Shown here in pieces: positions 1 through 7,899 of a stretch of DNA of 64,000 nt (positions within the stretch are counted from its first letter, which is position 1; every line of letters begins with the position of its first letter). Source of the stretch: Alphaproteobacteria bacterium SO-S41 (GTDB taxonomy: Bacteria > Pseudomonadota > Alphaproteobacteria > Micropepsales > Micropepsaceae); NCBI GenBank assembly GCA_019670725.1, contig AP024629.1, forward strand, positions 1,984,001 through 2,048,000. Direction: 5' to 3'. Both the position numbers and the translations under genes were made by a program. Under the pieces are notes generated by a model, which worked only from the letters and a program-made list of their open reading frames with translations, was not told where the DNA came from and did no database searches.

Positions 1-118
1 GCGCGGCGTCGCGGGCCTTCTGCACCTCGGCGCGGGGATCGGCGGGCACTTCGGCAGCGGGTGTAGCTGGTGCCGCGGTCTTTTCGCCGCCGCCGAAGAG
101 GCGTTTCAGGAGGGACAT
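1..118 (-). CDS. 5' end of an unidentified gene (cut by window edge)
   Basis: Only the first 39 codons of a minus-strand gene are present; it runs on past position 1. The ATG lies at 118-116 and the product opens MSLLKRLFGGGEK, then an Ala/Pro-rich stretch, then a charged segment ending RAEVQKARDAA. Codons are GC-rich in the third position, as in neighbouring genes. Openings of the type MSLxKRLFGG occur in several small cytoplasmic alphaproteobacterial proteins, HlyU-like ones among them, but too little is visible to choose a family, so no function is assigned. Confidence 0.55.
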   Translation of the reverse strand, partial: MSLLKRLFGGGEKTAAPATPAAEVPADPRAEVQKARDAA

Positions 119-169
119 ACGGGCAACGCCTTATTGCGGACTTGCGTCACTGTAGCGGCGTTGCCGCCT

Positions 170-844
170 TCACCCAACACGCCGCAGGAAGGTCGCGACC
201 ATCTCGCGGCGCGCGGTGAAGCCGAGTTTGCGATAGACGGAGATGGCGCCGGTATTGTCGGTCACGACGTGAAGGAACGGCGTCTTGCCCGCCGCGAGAA
301 TTTGTCGTGCGACGCGGGAGACGAGCAGGCGGGCATAGCCGCGGCCGAGATAGTCGGGGTGCGTGCAGACGGCGCTGACCTCCTGAAAGGCGGGGAGGTG
401 CAGGCGCTGGCCCGTCATGGCGGTGAGTCGCGCACCGTCGCGGATGCCGAGATAGGCGCCCATGGCGATGGTGCGCAGCGCGAACGGGCCGGGGCGGGTG
501 AGCTCGGTGAGCGCGACCATCTCGGGCGCGTCGGCGTCCGTCAGCTCTTCGAGGGGGAGGTCGCTCTCCACAGCTTCGACGCTGGGCGCGATCATCTGGA
601 TGAGGGGAAACACGCCCAGGATTTCGATACCGGGCGATGGCTCAAGCGCCTGCGGCAACAGCGTGCCGCCGATCGTGCCGGGCGGCAGGTGCTTGGCGAA
701 ATCGGCCGGCGCCGCGCCGCCTTCGAGGCCGAGGAAGGGCGAGACGTCGGCGGGAAACCGGAGCGCCGGCGCGGCGCCCAATGCGAGCGATGCGTGCGGG
801 CCGGTGAGCGCGTGCCAGGCGGGATTGTCGAGCGGATGGGTCAT
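170..844 (-). CDS. GNAT family N-acetyltransferase
   Basis: A 224-residue protein whose C-terminal third is a GNAT fold (FR47-like). It has the acetyl-CoA loop motif YLGRGYARLL preceded by the strand VSAVCTHPD, and ends with the typical NTGAISVYRKLGF helix-strand. It should transfer an acetyl group from acetyl-CoA to an amine; the acceptor cannot be told. The longer reading to 898 adds 18 residues (MSENGACR...) that look non-coding, so the Met at 844 before THPLDNPAW was preferred. No strong ribosome site is seen. It follows the truncated first gene in the same direction with a gap of about 50 bases. Confidence 0.8.
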   Translation of the reverse strand: MTHPLDNPAWHALTGPHASLALGAAPALRFPADVSPFLGLEGGAAPADFAKHLPPGTIGGTLLPQALEPSPGIEILGVFPLIQMIAPSVEAVESDLPLEELTDADAPEMVALTELTRPGPFALRTIAMGAYLGIRDGARLTAMTGQRLHLPAFQEVSAVCTHPDYLGRGYARLLVSRVARQILAAGKTPFLHVVTDNTGAISVYRKLGFTARREMVATFLRRVG

Positions 845-974
845 GGTGCCGCTGATATGGGCGCAAGGCGGCGTGCGGCACGCGCCGTTTTCGGACAATT
901 CATCGCAGGGTCATCCGGCATCGCTTCAGAATAGCCGGACTATAATGCCGTCCGACAAGCCTTGGAGAGCCGCA

Positions 975-1400
975 GTGAATTTCGTGAGAGCCGCCGCGAT
1001 CGCGGCGTTGATGACCGGAAGCAGCCTCGCGCCGGCTATGGCGAAGCAGACCCAGGTTTTCGACCAGACGGAATGCCCGACCTATTTCGTCGGCACGTGG
1101 CAGCTCTACACGCCGTTCGTCAGCAGCGACGGCGTGAATCTCGGCGGCAAGTCGTGGGACATCGTTTTCGCAAAGGATGGGACCTTCACGCTGAAGATCA
1201 TGATCTTCGCCGAGGGCAGCCCCAATGTCGGCGAAAGCACCGACAAAGGAAGTTGGACCGCCAAGGCGGCCAAGGCGAAGAACGCCTGCGAGGTGTCGCT
1301 GAAGGGCGAAAAGAAGTCTTACATGGAAACCTATACCGTGACCGGGTCCGACAGTTTCGAGTCCGGCGACACGCGCGGCACGCGTGAGCGGCAGCGTTAG
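975..1400 (+). CDS. Small exported protein, lipocalin-like
   Basis: A 141-residue product beginning at GTG 975, chosen because GGAGAG lies five bases upstream and because the reading then opens directly with a signal peptide (VNFVRAAAIAALM...APAMA, cleavage near residue 23). The mature part has the pattern GTWQLYTP, then a DGTFTLKIM strand, then DKGSWTA and a Cys-containing strand. This resembles small lipocalin-like single-barrel domains, but that is inference from pattern only. An upstream ATG at 945 is possible in frame. It stands alone, with the ilv promoter region just downstream. No function is known. Confidence 0.6.
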   Translation: MNFVRAAAIAALMTGSSLAPAMAKQTQVFDQTECPTYFVGTWQLYTPFVSSDGVNLGGKSWDIVFAKDGTFTLKIMIFAEGSPNVGESTDKGSWTAKAAKAKNACEVSLKGEKKSYMETYTVTGSDSFESGDTRGTRERQR

Positions 1401-1430
1401 CGGCGGCCGCAAAGAAAGCCGCCGGCGGGC

Positions 1431-1459
1431 TTGACAGTTTCATCGGCCTGCGGCATTAC
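1431..1459 (+). promoter_or_regulatory. Candidate sigma70 promoter of the ilvBN leader
   Basis: A perfect -35 hexamer TTGACA lies at 1431-1436, followed after 17 bases by CATTAC at 1454-1459, a weak -10. Transcription would begin near 1466, giving a leader of about 150 bases before ilvB that contains the leader ORF and attenuator described next. Confidence 0.5.
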
Positions 1460-1489
1460 CGCGACACTAAATTTCAAGGTAGCTACGCC

Positions 1490-1543
1490 GTGCGCAACAA
1501 ATCACAGGTACTTATTCGGAGCGCCGCCCGGCCGGGGTCCTAA
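1490..1543 (+). CDS. ilvBN leader peptide with Val-Leu-Ile control codons
   Basis: A 17-codon ORF starting GTG at 1490 and stopping at TAA 1541-1543 reads VRNKSQVLIRSAARPGS. AAGG at 1476-1479 lies about ten bases before the start. Codons 7-9 are GTA-CTT-ATT, that is Val, Leu and Ile in a row, the three end products of the pathway. All three are A/T-ending codons that are uncommon in this GC-rich DNA, which would make ribosomes sensitive to shortage of these charged tRNAs. The ORF ends inside a set of alternative hairpins followed by an intrinsic terminator, the arrangement of a transcription attenuator. Attenuation of ilvBN has been described in Caulobacter. The peptide itself probably has no function. 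Confidence 0.8.
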   Translation: MRNKSQVLIRSAARPGS

Positions 1544-1591
1544 GGGACCCAGGATACGGCGGCGCATGTGGGGCCCATCGGGGCCTTTTTT
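1521..1591 (+). promoter_or_regulatory. ilvBN attenuator: alternative hairpins and intrinsic terminator
   Basis: Two upstream pairings are visible. GCGCCGCC (1521-1528) is an exact inverted repeat of GGCGGCGC (1558-1565). Inside it GGGTCC (1535-1540) pairs with GGACCC (1545-1550). Downstream, GGCCC (1572-1576), loop ATCG and GGGCC (1581-1585) are followed by six T residues (1586-1591), a textbook intrinsic terminator 25 bases before ilvB. GGGTCC can instead pair with GGGCCC at 1571-1576 (one G-U), which would break the terminator. A ribosome stalled on codons 7-9 would cover 1521-1528. Which fold corresponds to read-through is inference. Confidence 0.75.
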
Positions 1592-1615
1592 GTTGCCCAA
1601 ACGACGTCAAACGGA

Positions 1616-3406
1616 ATGAAGACGATGGACCGCGAACAGACTGCCGAGATCGAAGCCGAGGAACTGACCGGCGCGGAGATCGTCGTCCGCGCGCTGCGCG
1701 ACCAGGGGGTCGAGCACATTTTCGGGTATCCCGGCGGCGCGGTCCTGCCGATCTATGACGCGCTGTTCCAGCAGGACGCGGTCGAGCATGTGCTGGTGCG
1801 CCACGAGCAGGGCGCCGCCCATGCCGCCGAGGGCTATGCCCGCTCGACCGGCAAGCCCGGCGTGCTGCTGGTGACCTCCGGCCCCGGCGCGACGAACGCG
1901 GTGACGGGCCTGACCGACGCGCTGATGGATTCCATCCCGCTGGTCTGCTTCACCGGCCAGGTGCCGACGCATCTGATCGGCAGCGACGCGTTCCAGGAGG
2001 CCGACACCGTCGGCATCACGCGCCCCTGCACCAAGCACAACTATCTCGTGAAGGACGTGAACGATCTCGCGCGGATCATTCACGAGGCGTTCTATGTCGC
2101 GACGCATGGCCGGCCTGGTCCCGTCGTCATCGACGTGCCGAAGGACGTGCAGTTCAAGAAGGGCCGCTATGTCGGCCCGGCGAACGTGCAGCACCGCACC
2201 TATCGCCCGCAGACCAAGGGCGATCCGCGCCGCATCGAGCAGGCGCTGGACCTGATCGCCAAGGCGAAGCGCCCAGTCTTCTATACCGGCGGCGGTGTCA
2301 TCAATGCGGGGCCTGGCGCGAGCCGGCTGCTGCGCGAACTGGTGCGGGCGACGGGCTTTCCGATCACCTCGACGCTGATGGGGCTCGGCGCCTACCCAGC
2401 GAGCGACGGGCAGTGGCTGGGCATGCTGGGCATGCACGGCACGTATGAAGCCAATCTCGCGATGAACCGCTGCGACCTGCTGATCAATATCGGCGCGCGG
2501 TTCGATGATCGCGTCACCGGGCGGCTTGATGCCTTCTCGCCGCATTCCAAGAAGATCCATGTCGATATCGACGCCTCGTCCTTCAACAAGACGGTGCGCG
2601 TGGACGTGCCGATCCTGGGCGATGCCGGCGAAATCCTGGCCGAGCTGCTGGCCGGGTGGAAAGCGCGCAAGCTGCAGGCCGATCCCGCCACGCTGAAATC
2701 GTGGTGGCACGAGATCAGCGAATGGCGCGGGCGCAAGAGCCTCGGCTATCGCCACTCCGACACGATCATCAAGCCGCAATACGCGATCGAGCGGCTCTAC
2801 CAGCTCACCAAGGGGCGCAAGACCTACATCACCACCGAGGTCGGTCAGCACCAGATGTGGGCGGCGCAGCACTATCACTTCGAGGAGCCCAATCGCTGGA
2901 TGACGTCAGGTGGGCTCGGGACGATGGGCTATGGCGTGCCGGCGGCGGTCGGCGTGCAGGTCGCGCATCCCGACGCGCTGGTCATCGATATCGCGGGCGA
3001 GGCGAGCGTGCAGATGACGATCCAGGAGATCTCGACGGCGGTGCAGTACCGGTTGCCGGTCAAGATCTTCATCCTCAACAACGAGTATATGGGCATGGTG
3101 CGCCAGTGGCAGCAGTTGCTGCATGGCGGGCGCTACTCGCACTCGTACTCCGAGGCGCTGCCGGATTTCGTAAAGCTGGCCGATGCTTACGGCGCCGTCG
3201 GCCTCCGCGCCACGACGCCAGCCGAGCTGGACTCCAAGATCATGGAAATGCTCGCCGTCGACCGCCCCGTCATCTTCGACTGCGTCGTCGACAAAACCGA
3301 AAACTGCTTCCCCATGATCCCCTCCGGCGCCGCCCATGACGAGATGATCCTCGCCGACATGACCGACCAGCCCGGCGTTTCCGAAGCCGGAAGGCAGATG
3401 GTGTAA
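1616..3406 (+). CDS. ilvB: Acetolactate synthase large (catalytic) subunit
   Basis: A 596-residue ThDP enzyme that condenses two pyruvates to 2-acetolactate, or pyruvate with 2-ketobutyrate, the first common step to Val, Leu and Ile. The N-terminal ThDP domain has FGYPGGAVLPIYDAL and the activating Glu in RHEQGAAHAAEGYA (about residue 63). The central FAD domain holds NIGARFDDRVTGR. The C-terminal domain has the Mg-ThDP loop DIAGEASVQMTIQEI...FILNNEYMGMVRQW. The usual GDG of this loop is AGEA here, a substitution I recall from alphaproteobacterial acetolactate synthases. ATG 1616 was preferred to an upstream in-frame ATG at 1568 that lies inside the attenuator; 1625 is also possible. The stop overlaps the ilvN start by one base (TAATG). 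Confidence 0.97.
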   Translation: MKTMDREQTAEIEAEELTGAEIVVRALRDQGVEHIFGYPGGAVLPIYDALFQQDAVEHVLVRHEQGAAHAAEGYARSTGKPGVLLVTSGPGATNAVTGLTDALMDSIPLVCFTGQVPTHLIGSDAFQEADTVGITRPCTKHNYLVKDVNDLARIIHEAFYVATHGRPGPVVIDVPKDVQFKKGRYVGPANVQHRTYRPQTKGDPRRIEQALDLIAKAKRPVFYTGGGVINAGPGASRLLRELVRATGFPITSTLMGLGAYPASDGQWLGMLGMHGTYEANLAMNRCDLLINIGARFDDRVTGRLDAFSPHSKKIHVDIDASSFNKTVRVDVPILGDAGEILAELLAGWKARKLQADPATLKSWWHEISEWRGRKSLGYRHSDTIIKPQYAIERLYQLTKGRKTYITTEVGQHQMWAAQHYHFEEPNRWMTSGGLGTMGYGVPAAVGVQVAHPDALVIDIAGEASVQMTIQEISTAVQYRLPVKIFILNNEYMGMVRQWQQLLHGGRYSHSYSEALPDFVKLADAYGAVGLRATTPAELDSKIMEMLAVDRPVIFDCVVDKTENCFPMIPSGAAHDEMILADMTDQPGVSEAGRQMV

Positions 3407-3960
3407 TGACCAACGATCCCAACGCGCCGAAATCCGCCTACTTCCTGGTCGAGGACCACGACGCCGTCATCAAGCGGACGCTGGCCGTCATCGTCGACAA
3501 CGAACCGGGGGTTCTTGCCCGCGTGGTCGGGCTGTTCTCGGGGCGCGGCTACAATATCGAGTCGCTGACGGTGGCGGAGACCGACCACCAGAAGCACACC
3601 TCGCGTATCACCATCGTGACCTCCGGCACCGCCGAGACGATCACTCAGATCAAGGCGCAGCTCGGGCGGCTGGTGCCGGTGCACCGCGTCGTGGACCTTT
3701 CCATCGACCGACCCGGCATCGAGCGCGAGATGGCGCTGGTGAAGGTGGCGGGCGAGGGCGACCGCCGGGTCGAAGCGCTGCGCCTCTCCGACGCGTTCCG
3801 CGCCCGGGTGATCGACACGACGCATACCAGCTTCGTCTTCGAGCTGACCGGCGCCCCGTCCAAGATCGACGCTTTTGTGGACTTAATGAAGCCACTAGGT
3901 CTTGTTGAGGTCAGCCGGACCGGTGTCGTCGCTATCGCGCGCGGCGCGGAGGCGATGTGA
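3406..3960 (+). CDS. ilvN: Acetolactate synthase small (regulatory) subunit
   Basis: A 184-residue subunit that activates IlvB and gives feedback inhibition by valine. An ACT domain occupies about residues 24-100 (TLAVIVDNEPGVLARVVGLFSGRGYNIESL split over two elements), followed by the C-terminal ALS_ss_C domain with MALVKV and DTTHTSFVFELTG. It is slightly longer than the 160-170 residues usual for the family because of an N-terminal extension. Its start codon shares one base with the ilvB stop, implying translational coupling and a fixed subunit ratio. Its own stop overlaps the following gene's ATG (ATGA). Expression should fall under the upstream attenuator. Confidence 0.96.
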   Translation: MTNDPNAPKSAYFLVEDHDAVIKRTLAVIVDNEPGVLARVVGLFSGRGYNIESLTVAETDHQKHTSRITIVTSGTAETITQIKAQLGRLVPVHRVVDLSIDRPGIEREMALVKVAGEGDRRVEALRLSDAFRARVIDTTHTSFVFELTGAPSKIDAFVDLMKPLGLVEVSRTGVVAIARGAEAM

Positions 3961-5033
3961 AGGGGCGTTCAGTGAAAGTTATTCTTGGGGTAAGCGCGAT
4001 GGCGCTCGCGGCGGCTTTGGCGAGCCATGCGTCGGCGCAGGACATTAATATGTTCGATCCCCGCTTCGAAGCAAAGAATGTCTGTGACTATATCGCCGGG
4101 GTCACGGGGTCCGGCCCTTTCACGTATTCCACGACCGGCCTTGCGGCGGGCGGCGAGGCCGTGACGCGCGGCGCGATCGATCTTGATGGCGACGGCACGG
4201 ACGAATTCATCATGACGCCGGGCAACGAGATGTCCGAGGAATTGAGCTTCGCGATCAAGCCGGATGGAACGCAGACACCCCTGACCGAGGCCATTGAAGG
4301 CTACGGCACGGGCACCCGTTTCCTGCCCTTCCATGGCCGGTGGTATCTGGTCAATTCATCGACTTCCTATGGCGCGTATGTGCTTGCCGCCTACAGCTTC
4401 GCCAAAGGCTCGCTGAAGCCGGAGCCAACCTGCAAGTTCGACAACGAGACCAAGGAAACCATGGCGCAAGGCGTCGACGGCGGTGCCGAGGACGGCGAAT
4501 GGTGCGCGGCGACGGCACTGAGCGACGCCGCCGCGTACCGGCTGAAACCCGCGGCGACGTTGAGTGCGGCCCAGAAGGCCGCGCTGATGGCGCAGGTGAA
4601 TGCCGACGGCCTCGAACGGCCGGAATCGGCAGGCGACATCTACAAGCCGACGATAGGGCCGTTTGCCGGGCTGCTGCTGTGGAAGGCGAAGATCGCGCCG
4701 TATCTCGCCTGCACGGGATCGACCTTCACGATCATCGCCGACGACGGCGCCGGCGGCTACAAGCTCGCGCCCGGCGACAAGCAGAAGGAGCTCGATCTCC
4801 TCCAGGGCAACGAGGGTTTCTACAACACCAGCTGCACGCCCGATGTCGAGATCTTCGAGACCAAGGGCCGCTTCTTCGTCGAGCGTTACTGGGGCGGCGG
4901 CAAGCAGACCGACGACCATCAGTTGATCCATTCGATCCAGGAACTGAAGGACGGCAAAACGCAGGAAATCTGCGCCGCCTATTTCGAGGTCACGCCCAAG
5001 GTCACCTGGATGTCCCCGGACCAGCCGAAATAG
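3957..5033 (+). CDS. Exported protein with FG-GAP-like motif, coupled to ilvN
   Basis: A 358-residue protein whose ATG overlaps the ilvN stop by four bases, so it is likely translated from the ilv mRNA. Residues 1-28 form a signal peptide (basic start, MALAAALASHASAQ), so the product is periplasmic or outer-envelope. Around residue 75 is IDLDGDGTDEF, the Ca-binding loop type found in FG-GAP/VCBS repeats, here as a single copy. Several Cys residues (CDYIAG, CKFD, CAATAL, CTGST, CTPD, CAAYF) could form disulfides. I do not recognise the family and see no link with amino acid synthesis beyond position. A start at GTG 3972 is possible. Confidence 0.7.
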   Translation: MKGRSVKVILGVSAMALAAALASHASAQDINMFDPRFEAKNVCDYIAGVTGSGPFTYSTTGLAAGGEAVTRGAIDLDGDGTDEFIMTPGNEMSEELSFAIKPDGTQTPLTEAIEGYGTGTRFLPFHGRWYLVNSSTSYGAYVLAAYSFAKGSLKPEPTCKFDNETKETMAQGVDGGAEDGEWCAATALSDAAAYRLKPAATLSAAQKAALMAQVNADGLERPESAGDIYKPTIGPFAGLLLWKAKIAPYLACTGSTFTIIADDGAGGYKLAPGDKQKELDLLQGNEGFYNTSCTPDVEIFETKGRFFVERYWGGGKQTDDHQLIHSIQELKDGKTQEICAAYFEVTPKVTWMSPDQPK

Positions 5034-5050
5034 CCATGCCGCACGCCGTC

Positions 5051-5599
5051 TCATCCCGCAAAGCCGCCGTCATCGAGGAACGCCTGTTCCTCGGGCGTCG
5101 TCTCGCGCTCGAGAACGGCGTTGCGGTGGGGGAAGCGGCCGAAGCGGGCGATGATGTCGCGGTGCAGCTCTGCCCATTTGAGCTGATCGGGCGCGTTGGC
5201 GCGGAAGACCTCGACGCAGTAGTTCTGGTCGCCGATGCGCTCGGAATGCATGTAGGGCACATAGAAGAAGATGCGCAGGTCCGCATCGAACTCGGCGTCG
5301 AAGTTCGAGGCGATCGCCTCAGCGGCGGCGTGCCGCGCCCAGACATCGTTCTGAAATGCCCAATAGCTGCCGCGATGGAGGTTCCTAGAGAACTGGTCGA
5401 GCAGCAGGATGAGGGCGAGCGAGCCCTCCGCCGTCTCCTTCCAGTCGTCGAGCTGGCCGGTCGTGGCCAGCTTGTGGGTCGCGCCGAAGCGGGCGGCGAT
5501 CTCGGCGTCGAAGGCGTCGTCCTTCGCCCACCATTTATCGGGACCGGCGGCGCGCCAGAAATCGATGATGTCCCTGGGGGTGACGGCAGCGTCGCTCAT
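5051..5599 (-). CDS. DUF924 family protein
   Basis: A 182-residue all-helical protein of the DUF924 family. Typical features are DIIDFWRAAGPDKWWAKDDAFD at the N-terminus (in two parts), the central LILLLDQFSRNLHRGS (the family's most conserved segment), and IFFYVPYMHSE with QNYCVEVF further on. The start at 5599 follows GGAGCTGCCG on the minus strand; an eight-residue longer reading lacks such a site. Function of the family is unknown. It points toward the preceding secreted-protein gene, the two ends being 17 bases apart, and is divergent from the small DUF2945 gene. Confidence 0.88.
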   Translation of the reverse strand: MSDAAVTPRDIIDFWRAAGPDKWWAKDDAFDAEIAARFGATHKLATTGQLDDWKETAEGSLALILLLDQFSRNLHRGSYWAFQNDVWARHAAAEAIASNFDAEFDADLRIFFYVPYMHSERIGDQNYCVEVFRANAPDQLKWAELHRDIIARFGRFPHRNAVLERETTPEEQAFLDDGGFAG

Positions 5600-5651
5600 C
5601 GGCAGCTCCTGAGGCGGGAACACAAGGCCCCGGCATGGCGTTCCACGCTAC

Positions 5652-5873
5652 ATGGCCGAGAAGACGACATTCGCCAAGGGCGACAAGGTGTCCTGGATGA
5701 CCTCGCAGGGCCGCACGCGCGGCACGGTCGTCCGCAAGGCCGTCCGGCGCTTCAAGATCAAGGACTTCGAGATCGCCGCCAGCGCGGACGATCCGCGCTA
5801 TGTCGTGAAGAGCGCCAGCAGCGGCGAACTCGCCGCGCACAAGCCGAGCGGCCTGCGCAAGCTGAAAAGCTGA
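5652..5873 (+). CDS. DUF2945 / HVA1-TUDOR small protein
   Basis: A 73-residue basic protein. FAKGDKVSW and GTVVRKAVRRFKIKDFEI form the SH3-like barrel of the hypervirulence-associated TUDOR (DUF2945) family, and DDPRYVVKSASSGELAAHKPSGLRKL is the conserved second half. The family's role is unknown; the fold and charge suggest nucleic acid or protein binding, which is inference. It lies directly upstream of ilvC, separated by 99 bases containing a GC hairpin, and could be read into ilvC. Confidence 0.85.
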   Translation: MAEKTTFAKGDKVSWMTSQGRTRGTVVRKAVRRFKIKDFEIAASADDPRYVVKSASSGELAAHKPSGLRKLKS

Positions 5874-6992
<1,119 letters not shown>

Positions 6993-7005
6993 GTCTCCGC
7001 TCTGC

Positions 7006-7081
7006 CGTCATGGCCGCCCTTGAGGCGGCCATCCAGCCTACCGTGCGGCGTGGATGGCCGGGTCAAGCCCGGCCATGACGG
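7006..7081. repeat. Paired-hairpin intergenic repeat, family 1 (complete copy)
   Basis: Two hairpins stand side by side: ATGGCCGCC-CTTGA-GGCGGCCAT (7010-7032) and ATGGCCGGG-TCAAG-CCCGGCCAT (7054-7076). They are flanked by CGTCATGG and CCATGACG, so the whole unit is itself an inverted repeat. This layout matches abundant REP-like elements of Alphaproteobacteria. It probably serves as terminator or mRNA stabiliser for ilvC. One arm recurs at 33522-33544. Confidence 0.85.
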
Positions 7082-7090
7082 GTGGGAGAG

Positions 7091-7309
7091 ATGGAGAACA
7101 AGATGCACCTGAAACTACCCGCCTTCCCCGTCGAAGGCGGCTGCGTGTGCAGAGAGGTGCGCTATCGCCTCTCCGCGCCGCCGCTTGGACTTTATGCCTG
7201 TCACTGCACCGACTGCCAGCGGCTGTCGGGCGGGATGTCGTCGATGTCGATGCCGATTAAGAGGCTTTCTGCGTCGGCGCAGCGACCGGCGCTTCGCCGA
7301 CCAGGCTGA
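7091..7309 (+). pseudogene. Truncated GFA-family (glutathione-dependent formaldehyde-activating) gene
   Basis: The first ~56 codons read as the N-terminal half of a GFA/Mss4-like Zn protein: GGCVCREVRYRLSAPP and then YACHCTDCQRLSG, giving the CxC and CxxC zinc ligands. After MSMPI (about 7256) homology stops and the frame continues for 17 codons of unrelated sequence. Full-length relatives are about 120-135 residues with a further Cys motif that is missing here. The break coincides with the stop codon of the convergent PAS gene (7257-7259), suggesting a deletion or rearrangement joined the two. ATG 7091 follows GGGAGAG. Confidence 0.7.
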
Positions 7310-7793
7310 CGACGATGACGCGATCGATGGTCTCGCCGTCGTCGGCGCAGGGCAGCCACAGGCTTTCCAGCGGCTGGCGCGCGCCATTGGGCAGCGCGAT
7401 CGCCTGGGGCGCCTTGAGGTGCAGGAAGGTGCGGCCGGTCTCGACCGCGGTCAGCAGGCCCGAAATGGCATGGCGCAGCGGTTCGGACGGGATCTCGTCG
7501 ACGAGCTTGCCGGCGAGCCCGGCGCCCAGATGATCGGTCATGCGCGTGCCGATCAGGCGCACGGCGTAGCGCGGCGCGGTGGGGCGGACGTCGTAGATGT
7601 GGACGTTCGGCAGGACGGCTTTCAACTGGACCGGGCCCAGCGAGCGGTGGGCAGGGAAAGCGCGGTCGCCCGCGGCGGCGCGCCAGGTCTCGAGAACGCG
7701 GGCAATTTGCGGGTTCGCCGACTCCATCAGCTTTCCACTGGCCCACTGGCCGGGAAAGGCGGTCATCATCTTGGCGAGCGCGCTCTCACTCAT
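7257..7793 (-). CDS. PAS-domain protein (PAS_5 type)
   Basis: A 178-residue protein resembling the single-domain PAS_5 family frequent in Alphaproteobacteria. After a helical start, residues ~40-165 carry LKAVLPNVHIYDV, PRYAVRLIGTRMTDHLGAGLAG (in two strands), a helix SEPLRHAISGLL and the final strands. No kinase, cyclase or DNA-binding domain is attached, so the role is unknown; family members are thought to sense small ligands. The C-terminus abuts the broken GFA gene, so the last residues could differ from an ancestral form. It is divergent from the next large gene. Confidence 0.72.
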   Translation of the reverse strand: MSESALAKMMTAFPGQWASGKLMESANPQIARVLETWRAAAGDRAFPAHRSLGPVQLKAVLPNVHIYDVRPTAPRYAVRLIGTRMTDHLGAGLAGKLVDEIPSEPLRHAISGLLTAVETGRTFLHLKAPQAIALPNGARQPLESLWLPCADDGETIDRVIVVSLVGEAPVAAPTQKAS

Positions 7794-7899
7794 GTTGAGG
7801 GTTACTAGACCCGAAAGGCTAAACTTCCCTTACGGCAAAAAAAGTGAGAGCGCGACGTGCGGAGCGCTAGGCTGCGGTCACAGAATGGGGAGGCGTCGC

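Noticed and set aside
1431-1619. 62-residue plus-strand ORF across the ilv leader
   Set aside because: No ribosome site at its start, it runs through the attenuator hairpins, and the 17-codon ORF in another frame explains the region better.
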